From: JAJKIP01 sp040509055
Lineage (GTDB): Bacteria > Bacteroidota > Bacteroidia > Chitinophagales > Chitinophagaceae
Assembly: GCA_040509055.1 (NCBI GenBank)
Contig: JBEVLT010000163.1
Span: 1-5,389 of the forward strand
DNA length: 5,389 bases
Direction: 5' to 3'
Translations under genes and position numbers: made by a program
Notes under the pieces: generated by a model
The model's input: only the letters and a program-made list of their open reading frames with translations
The model's database searches: none
What the model was told of the DNA's origin: nothing
Shown here: in pieces, positions 1-4,024 of the stretch
How positions within the stretch are numbered: position 1 is the first letter of the stretch
How the letters are laid out: every line of letters starts with the position of its first letter

Positions 1-377
1 GTCACCCGGCTGATCCGGTTCCCGGTCCCGCCGCAATCCTCTGCCTGCACGCTGTGGCTGAACGTGATCTCGCCGCTAAAGGAACCGGAACCTTTGAATT
101 CATCAGGGTCCAGGTAGGTATCCGCTTTCTCACGGAGCGTTTTGCCGCAGGTGGTATAGATCACTTTTACAAATGAGATGTACAGCTTGTCGTGGGTAAG
201 ATTCTTGGCGCCCCAGAACACTTGCTGGCCCAGGATGCCGGGTTTGCCTTCCACGCAGGCGGCCAGGCTTACTTTGGTAGAGGGGTAGAACCACTGCAGG
301 GCAAAGCCATCCGGGCATTTTTGTGCGAAGCCCTGCAGGGCAGCCAGGAAAAAGATCAGGAAAAACAGTTTTTTCAT
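1..377 (-). CDS. Secreted protein of unknown function, 3' end outside window (partial)
   Basis: Reading from the ATG at 377, the frame stays open for 125 codons to the left edge, so the C-terminus is missing. The product begins MKKLFFLIFFLAALQGFAQK: two Lys, a hydrophobic core at about residues 4-15, then Gly16-Phe-Ala18 before Gln19. This is a typical Sec signal peptide with cleavage expected at Ala18/Gln19, as is usual in Bacteroidota. Cys21 has no lipobox before it, so a lipoprotein is unlikely. The mature part holds four Cys (21, 41, 77, 115), possibly paired as disulfides after export, and looks beta-rich (for example KLYISFVKVIYTTCG at 64-78). I recognise no domain. It is divergent from the PAS-LuxR gene at 550 with a 172-bp spacer. 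The start is supported by the signal peptide; no Shine-Dalgarno is evident, which is normal in this phylum. Existence as a gene is fairly sure; function is unknown. Confidence 0.75.
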   Translation of the reverse strand, partial: MKKLFFLIFFLAALQGFAQKCPDGFALQWFYPSTKVSLAACVEGKPGILGQQVFWGAKNLTHDKLYISFVKVIYTTCGKTLREKADTYLDPDEFKGSGSFSGEITFSHSVQAEDCGGTGNRISRV

Positions 378-391
378 TGTACGTGATTTGA

Positions 392-405
392 CCCTGTTTT
401 CAGGG
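392..405 (-). other. Small perfect inverted repeat in the 5' leader
   Basis: CCCTG-TTTT-CAGGG forms a perfect 5-bp stem with a 4-nt loop, 15 nt upstream of the ATG at 377. In the minus-strand transcript it would sit just ahead of the ribosome start region and could affect translation. It is short enough to be chance; no riboswitch-like structure surrounds it. Confidence 0.25.
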
Positions 406-433
406 CTGTATGAAGGGAAAATCAAATAAGGAC

Positions 434-460
434 CAAAAATATCCGGGAGGCAGGTGCAAA
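434..460 (-). promoter_or_regulatory. Candidate Bacteroidota promoter for the secreted-protein gene
   Basis: On the minus strand, TATTTTTG (plus 434-441) is an exact match to the Bacteroidota -7 consensus TAnnTTTG, and a TTTG (plus 457-460) lies upstream of it. The 15-nt spacer is shorter than the usual 19-21, which weakens the call. Transcription would start near 427, leaving a leader of about 50 nt before the ATG at 377. Confidence 0.35.
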
Positions 461-484
461 AAAATAGTGGAAAATGACCATTGT

Positions 485-517
485 TTTTCCGAAACCGGCG
501 ATGATGGGTTACTTTTA
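485..517 (+). promoter_or_regulatory. Candidate promoter for the PAS-LuxR gene
   Basis: TACTTTTA at 510-517 matches the Bacteroidota -7 element TAnnTTTG at all but the last base. A T-rich -33 region (TTTT at 485-488, next to TTG at 481-483) lies 21 nt upstream, but there is no exact TTTG at the best spacing. A start near 524 would give a leader of about 25 nt before the ATG at 550. The same TACTTTTAAA string occurs in the hydrolase promoter. Confidence 0.35.
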
Positions 518-549
518 AATGCTGGTCCTACACAGTTCCGGCTGACGAT

Positions 550-1353
550 ATGAAATACAAAAACGACCTCCAGCTAACCTATATGGGCAATATGCACCAG
601 GCCTGGTATGCCAACGAGGTAGCCGATGTCAGGGACATCCGGCGCCAGCTCGACGGCTTCAGGCAGTTTGACGCCGTGATCCACCACGCTTTCCCGCTGT
701 TTTTCGCCATCGATTACACCGCACATCGCTACCTGGTCATGACGGAGGGACTCACCGGTATTTCAGGGTATCACCCGCGCGACTTTCTCGATACCGGTCT
801 GGATAAGCTGATAGATGTATTTCACAAGGATGATTTCACCATCTTCAATAAAAAGGTATTTGCCCGCAACGCAGCATTCCTGAAAAGCAGGCCGCAGGAG
901 GAGCATGGTCAGTATATCTTTTCTTACAACTTCCGCTTTGCCAAAAGCGACAGGTCCTTTGCCCAGGTAATGCAGCGCAGCTCCTATATCACATCCAGGG
1001 AAACCGGGCTGCCGCTGTACAGTATCGGGATGGTCATGGATATAACCGATATCAAGAGCGATACGTCGATCGTACATACGATCGAGCGGGTGAAAACAAG
1101 CGGTAATACGCCGGGGAAAAGCAGGGTAGAGACCAATTATTTTTATCCGAATGAAGAGGATACTTTGCTGACACGGCAGGAAAAGAATATCCTTCAATGG
1201 ATGGCAGACGGGCTAAGCAGCAAAATGATCGCAGATAAGTTGAAGATCAGTGAAAATACAGTGGCTAATCACCGCCAGAGCATGCTGCGCAAAACCAACA
1301 CGGCCAATGTGGCGCAGCTGATCGCTTTTGCTGTCCGCAACCGGATTATTTGA
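550..1353 (+). CDS. PAS domain-containing LuxR-family transcription regulator
   Basis: A 267-residue cytosolic regulator. Residues about 44-168 read as one PAS fold: AIDYTAHRYLVMTEGLTGISGY (53-74) followed by the FHKDD turn (91-95), and the closing strand and linker SIGMVMDITDIK (158-169), the form usual for PAS domains. There is no Cys in the PAS, so it is not a LOV photosensor; the ligand or signal cannot be read from the sequence. Residues about 205-265 form a complete LuxR/GerE helix-turn-helix: LLTRQEKNILQWMADGLSSK, then MIADKLKISENTVANHRQSM with the SENTVANHR recognition helix, and a C-terminal dimerisation helix. There is no receiver domain, so this is a one-component regulator rather than a phospho-accepting response regulator. 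The start at 550 is the first ATG; Met12 (583) is possible but no better supported. It is divergent from the secreted-protein gene and overlaps the convergent hydrolase by 8 bp. Targets are unknown; the divergent gene is a natural candidate by position only. Confidence 0.93.
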   Translation: MKYKNDLQLTYMGNMHQAWYANEVADVRDIRRQLDGFRQFDAVIHHAFPLFFAIDYTAHRYLVMTEGLTGISGYHPRDFLDTGLDKLIDVFHKDDFTIFNKKVFARNAAFLKSRPQEEHGQYIFSYNFRFAKSDRSFAQVMQRSSYITSRETGLPLYSIGMVMDITDIKSDTSIVHTIERVKTSGNTPGKSRVETNYFYPNEEDTLLTRQEKNILQWMADGLSSKMIADKLKISENTVANHRQSMLRKTNTANVAQLIAFAVRNRII

Positions 1354-2134
1354 AACAATCGCTGGCAAAATCGCCGATCAGCCCGGCTACCAATCCGGGT
1401 TTTTCCATCTGCAGGCAATGTCCTGCCTGCGGTACCAGGATCACTTCATTTCTCCATTTAGGCAGCGAGGAGTTCGCCAGGTAGGCCGGGAAGGTCAGCT
1501 GATCTGCGGCTCCAGAGACCACTGCCACCGGGATGCCGGCATCCTTCAGGTTTTGTATCTCATCGGTCCAGTCCTGGTTGGCTACGGATTGGCTCACGGC
1601 CTCCCGGAAAGCCGGATCGGTATCCATGAACCATTTTTTATTTTCGGCGATTATGTTGCTGTCCCTTTCGTAAGTCAGGTCATTGAGCGCCGCATCCAGC
1701 TGTTCGCCGGTCGGGTGCGCCAGGAAGCTGGCGCCAAGGTTGGGGTTGGGCTGCAGCACGTCGGCAGCAGTAAAAGCCTCCCCGCTGATGCAGGGGCAAA
1801 GTAAGAATACCCCGAGACAATCCATCAGGAAGGGAATGCTTTCTGCCACCACATTGGTGCCCAGGGAAGTGGCTACCAGCAGGTAGCCGCCGGCCTTCCA
1901 GTTGCTGAGAAATGCCACCAGGTGCTGCGCCAGTCCTTTCAGCGAATAATCTTTTGAAGGCTCATTGCTCCGGAATGAAGCGCCGTGGCCGGGCAGGTCT
2001 ACAGTAGTCAGAGCATACTTATCCCGAAGGATCGGGACATCCACTACCCGGTCCCAGGTATGTTGGGACTGCGAGTTGCCATGAACGAAAATGATGGACC
2101 GCCGGCCTTTGCCGGAAGTGGTTTGATGCAGCAT
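1346..2134 (-). CDS. Alpha/beta hydrolase-fold serine hydrolase
   Basis: A 262-residue protein without a signal peptide, of the usual length for the AB_hydrolase_1 family. The core motifs occur in order: IIFVHGNS (14-21), where HGN supplies the oxyanion-hole loop; VDLPGHGAS (45-53), typical of the loop after strand 4; the nucleophile elbow LVATSLGTN (86-94) with Ser90; the acid Asp211 in VSGAADQLTF (206-215); and the base His239 in PQAGHCLQMEKP (235-246). The triad is therefore complete. The elbow reads A-x-S-x-G instead of the commoner G-x-S-x-G, a known variant. Residues about 118-195 would form the lid that sets substrate choice. A carboxylic ester or similar small substrate is expected; a Ser nucleophile excludes the Asp-type dehalogenases and epoxide hydrolases. 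The gene has its own promoter (2189-2219) and converges on the PAS-LuxR gene with an 8-bp overlap. I see no clear terminator of its own beyond 1346. The substrate is unknown. Confidence 0.93.
   Translation of the reverse strand: MLHQTTSGKGRRSIIFVHGNSQSQHTWDRVVDVPILRDKYALTTVDLPGHGASFRSNEPSKDYSLKGLAQHLVAFLSNWKAGGYLLVATSLGTNVVAESIPFLMDCLGVFLLCPCISGEAFTAADVLQPNPNLGASFLAHPTGEQLDAALNDLTYERDSNIIAENKKWFMDTDPAFREAVSQSVANQDWTDEIQNLKDAGIPVAVVSGAADQLTFPAYLANSSLPKWRNEVILVPQAGHCLQMEKPGLVAGLIGDFASDCFK
1380..1404 (+). terminator. Intrinsic terminator of the PAS-LuxR gene, inside the hydrolase coding region
   Basis: CCCGG (1382-1386), an 8-nt loop, then CCGGG (1395-1399), followed directly by five T (1400-1404). 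A G-T and an A-T pair can extend the stem to 7 bp. It begins 27 nt after the LuxR stop, the right place and orientation for a rho-independent terminator. On the other strand these bases encode hydrolase residues around Glu244-Gly251 (EKPGLVAG), so it is embedded in a coding sequence. Confidence 0.5.
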
Positions 2135-2188
2135 CGTTCTTTGTTATGTTGAAGAATATTTTGATAAGGCCGGCAGCAAACCGGAGTT

Positions 2189-2219
2189 TAAAAGTACTGA
2201 AACGCCGGGTATAAACAAA
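2189..2219 (-). promoter_or_regulatory. Bacteroidota-type promoter of the hydrolase gene
   Basis: On the minus strand, TTTG (plus 2216-2219), exactly 19 nt, then TACTTTTA (plus 2189-2196). This fits TTTG-N19-TAnnTTTG with a single mismatch in the last base. Transcription would start near 2182, giving a leader of about 48 nt. The -33 box overlaps the right arm of the hairpin that probably ends the upstream repeat-protein transcript. Confidence 0.6.
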
Positions 2220-2240
2220 CCTGCGCAGGCACCTGTTTGT
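2215..2240 (-). terminator. Hairpin, likely terminator after the repeat-protein gene
   Basis: ACAAAC (2215-2220) and GTTTGT (2235-2240) form a 6-bp stem. The 14-nt interior can add GTG/CGC pairs after a two-base mismatch on each side. It lies 29 nt after the stop at 2269 on the minus strand and is followed by TTTATA there. The U-tract is weak, so termination may be partial. The interior also holds the palindrome CCTGCGCAGG (2220-2229). Confidence 0.35.
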
Positions 2241-2268
2241 ATGTTTTACCTGGTAATCGGCAGGAATA

Positions 2269-3939
2269 TTAATATTTTATTACAGTTGCCCTGAAAACTG
2301 AACTGGCGGGATCTATACTTCCGGTAGCATCATTGGTAAACCTTATTGTCACCGTATTGGCGGCACTTACCCAGGCCATGTAGGAACTGTTTGCATGAAT
2401 CGCCGCATTCGGAATGCCAAGGCATACCGCATCTCCGTCGGCTGCGCCGGTAACGGTAATAGTCAGGTCTGCGGTACCCTGCGAAGCCGTATTGGGGAAG
2501 TTTAACGTAGAGGTGGCCGTAAACGTTTTTGCCAGTGTATGCCGGTTGCCGCCTGAAGTAACAAAATAATTGGTGCCATCGTATTCCACCGCTCCATTCT
2601 CGGGAGTGGCCAGGTTGGAGCCGGAAGTAAATTTTAGAGGGGCTGTATTGGCGGTAGTTGTGCCGGCTGCCAGGTGTGTTTTGGCAGTAGGTGCTGCCAC
2701 ATTGATGCCGATGTTCCCGTTATTGCCATAGATACAATTTCCGATATTTAGCTGGTTGGATGCCGTGGGTGCTATGTTGGGTTGAGCATTAGAGCCGATG
2801 TATATATTGTTGTCGCCGCCTGTTTGTGTGATCCCGGCTAAATTGCCGATAGCAACATTGTTATTGCCAGTTGAATCAAATCTCAATGCCTGGGATCCAA
2901 TTGCCGTATTGCTGTAGCCTGTTTTGTTTGTAAAAAGGGATAAATACCCGAACGCGGTATTGCCAAAGCCGGTTGTATTCTGCGAGAGGGCCTCGTTACC
3001 GGTAGCCGTATTGTGGTAGCCGTTTGTATTAGATCCCAATGCGCCAACCCCGACGCCTGTATTGTAATTGCCGCTGGTATTGTAAGCAAGCGCGCCTCTG
3101 CCAATACCGGTGTTAAAGCTTCCTTCTGTATTGTAATAAAGTGCGGTATAGCCCATTGCAGTATTGTTGCTACCCGATCCATTGAAGCCAAGGGACCCTG
3201 CGCCTACAGCAGTATTGCTGTTGCCGTTGGTGTTGGTATACAACGCCCCGGCGCCAATGCCTGTATTGTAATTTCCTGTTGTATTTAACGTGAGGGCGAG
3301 ATATCCTACACCCGTATTAATGGTGCCGGTTGTGTTATTTTTGAGTGCCTCATAGCCAATGCCGGTAAGATGAATTCCATCAGTATTCGAAGCCAATACG
3401 TTGATGCCGACGGCGGTATTTAAGCTGGAAGAAGTGCCTGCACTTTTCCCTACAGTCAGGCCATTTACCATCATATCCTTGCTGGTCCAGGTGCGCCCGT
3501 GCACCTGCAGTTGGTAGCTTCCCTGGTCGGTGGATGTTCCGATAAGCACTTTGCCGTTTCCCAGTACGGCTGCTCTTTGGATATTATGTGTTTTAATAAC
3601 CAGGGCCGCGCTGTCCGTCGTTCCCAGGAAATCTGTTGGAGGGTTGGTGCCTGTATTGCCACCCAATAGCCAGGTGTTAGCCGAGGGCAGCAGCAGCGTG
3701 TCTTCCCCGATCAGGTAGGCACTATCATTGATTCGCAGCAAGGCTTTGCGAAATTCTGTTCTTCCTTTGCCCCGGTTGTACAGAAATCCTTTTACATTCA
3801 TGGTGCTGTTTTCTAGAATCAGTTCGGCCGTACAAGGATATTTAGTGATCAGCACACTATCGCTTATGATCTTATAGATCTGGCCGTGGCTGTATGTAGT
3901 ACACGTGATGGCTGCACATATCAAGTAAAACGCCTTCAT
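2269..3939 (-). CDS. Secreted 17-residue-repeat protein, adhesin/tail-fibre-like (paralog A)
   Basis: A complete 556-residue exported protein. The signal peptide is MKAFYLICAAITCTTYSHG, with cleavage likely before Gln20. Residues 21-85 form an N-terminal module with the signature GFLYNRGKGRTEF (51-63), which I know only from Bacteroidota surface proteins. Residues 90-109 (WLLGGNTGTNPPTDFLGTTD) and the following VLGNGKVLIGT resemble segments that precede repeats in tail-fibre-like proteins. Residues 174-377 are twelve 17-residue repeats, the Gly at unit position 5 recurring at 178, 195, 212 and so on to 365. Next come QLNIGNCIYGNNGNIGI (396-412) and APLKFTSG (433-440) with AVEYDGTNYF (450-459), then a C-terminal beta module (about 478-556, ending VIKY). 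There is no beta-barrel anchor, type IX sorting domain or S74 chaperone. Cys402 and Cys506 are Trp and Ser in the paralog. It lies downstream of that paralog on the same strand. A surface or matrix adhesin is an inference. Confidence 0.9.
   Translation of the reverse strand: MKAFYLICAAITCTTYSHGQIYKIISDSVLITKYPCTAELILENSTMNVKGFLYNRGKGRTEFRKALLRINDSAYLIGEDTLLLPSANTWLLGGNTGTNPPTDFLGTTDSAALVIKTHNIQRAAVLGNGKVLIGTSTDQGSYQLQVHGRTWTSKDMMVNGLTVGKSAGTSSSLNTAVGINVLASNTDGIHLTGIGYEALKNNTTGTINTGVGYLALTLNTTGNYNTGIGAGALYTNTNGNSNTAVGAGSLGFNGSGSNNTAMGYTALYYNTEGSFNTGIGRGALAYNTSGNYNTGVGVGALGSNTNGYHNTATGNEALSQNTTGFGNTAFGYLSLFTNKTGYSNTAIGSQALRFDSTGNNNVAIGNLAGITQTGGDNNIYIGSNAQPNIAPTASNQLNIGNCIYGNNGNIGINVAAPTAKTHLAAGTTTANTAPLKFTSGSNLATPENGAVEYDGTNYFVTSGGNRHTLAKTFTATSTLNFPNTASQGTADLTITVTGAADGDAVCLGIPNAAIHANSSYMAWVSAANTVTIRFTNDATGSIDPASSVFRATVIKY
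2809..3420 (-). repeat. Twelve tandem 51-bp (17-residue) coding repeats in paralog A
   Basis: Residues 174-377 of the product. The consensus is NT[AG]xGxx[AS]LxxNTxGxx, with NT at positions 1 and 12 and Gly at 5 and 15. Unit examples are NTAVGINVLASNTDGIH (first) and NTGIGRGALAYNTSGNY (seventh). There is no insertion or deletion between units, and the following NIYIG (378-382) is still in phase. On the plus strand the signature is GTATT recurring every 51 bp. Units differ at many bases, so this is an old, selected array rather than a fresh expansion. The pattern recalls YadA-head-like repeats but with a longer period. Confidence 0.9.
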
Positions 3940-3979
3940 AATATGATAATTTAATGATTACCTATTATGAGCCTTAACC

Positions 3980-4010
3980 TGTATATACACCGGTGCCCGC
4001 GGCAGACCGG
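3980..4010 (-). terminator. GC-rich hairpin plus palindrome between the two paralogs
   Basis: CCGG TGCC (3990-3997), a CGC loop (3998-4000), GGCA (4001-4004), a GA bulge and CCGG (4007-4010) form an 8-bp, all but one G-C, stem with a 2-nt bulge. Immediately beyond it in the minus direction is the perfect palindrome TGTATATACA (3980-3989). It starts 15 nt after the stop of the right-hand paralog (4025) and about 40 nt before the start of the left-hand one (3939). It could terminate, attenuate or stabilise the 3' end; there is no U-run. No convincing TAnnTTTG promoter was found in the 85-bp spacer, so co-transcription with partial readthrough is plausible. Confidence 0.4.
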
Positions 4011-4024
4011 AAATTATAGCCTGA

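Noticed and set aside
192..386. Plus-strand ORF of 64 codons and minus-strand ORF of 62 codons (130-318) in the left region
   Set aside because: Both overlap the open minus-strand frame from 377, which has a clear signal peptide. The alternatives show no domain or plausible composition.
763..1197. Minus-strand ORF of 144 codons
   Set aside because: It lies wholly antisense to the PAS-LuxR gene, whose motifs span the same bases; its protein is Cys/Ile/Pro-rich with no family resemblance.
550..1353. Two-component response regulator or quorum-sensing LuxR
   Set aside because: There is no receiver domain with a phospho-Asp pocket and no autoinducer-binding domain; the N-terminal half reads as PAS.
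1328..1886. Plus-strand ORFs of 158 and 67 codons
   Set aside because: Antisense shadows of the alpha/beta hydrolase, whose catalytic motifs fix the real frame.
2883..3718. Several ORFs of 62-102 codons on both strands within the repeat gene
   Set aside because: The 51-bp repeat keeps other frames open by periodicity; the products are low-complexity echoes of the repeat, and the 556-codon frame covers them all.
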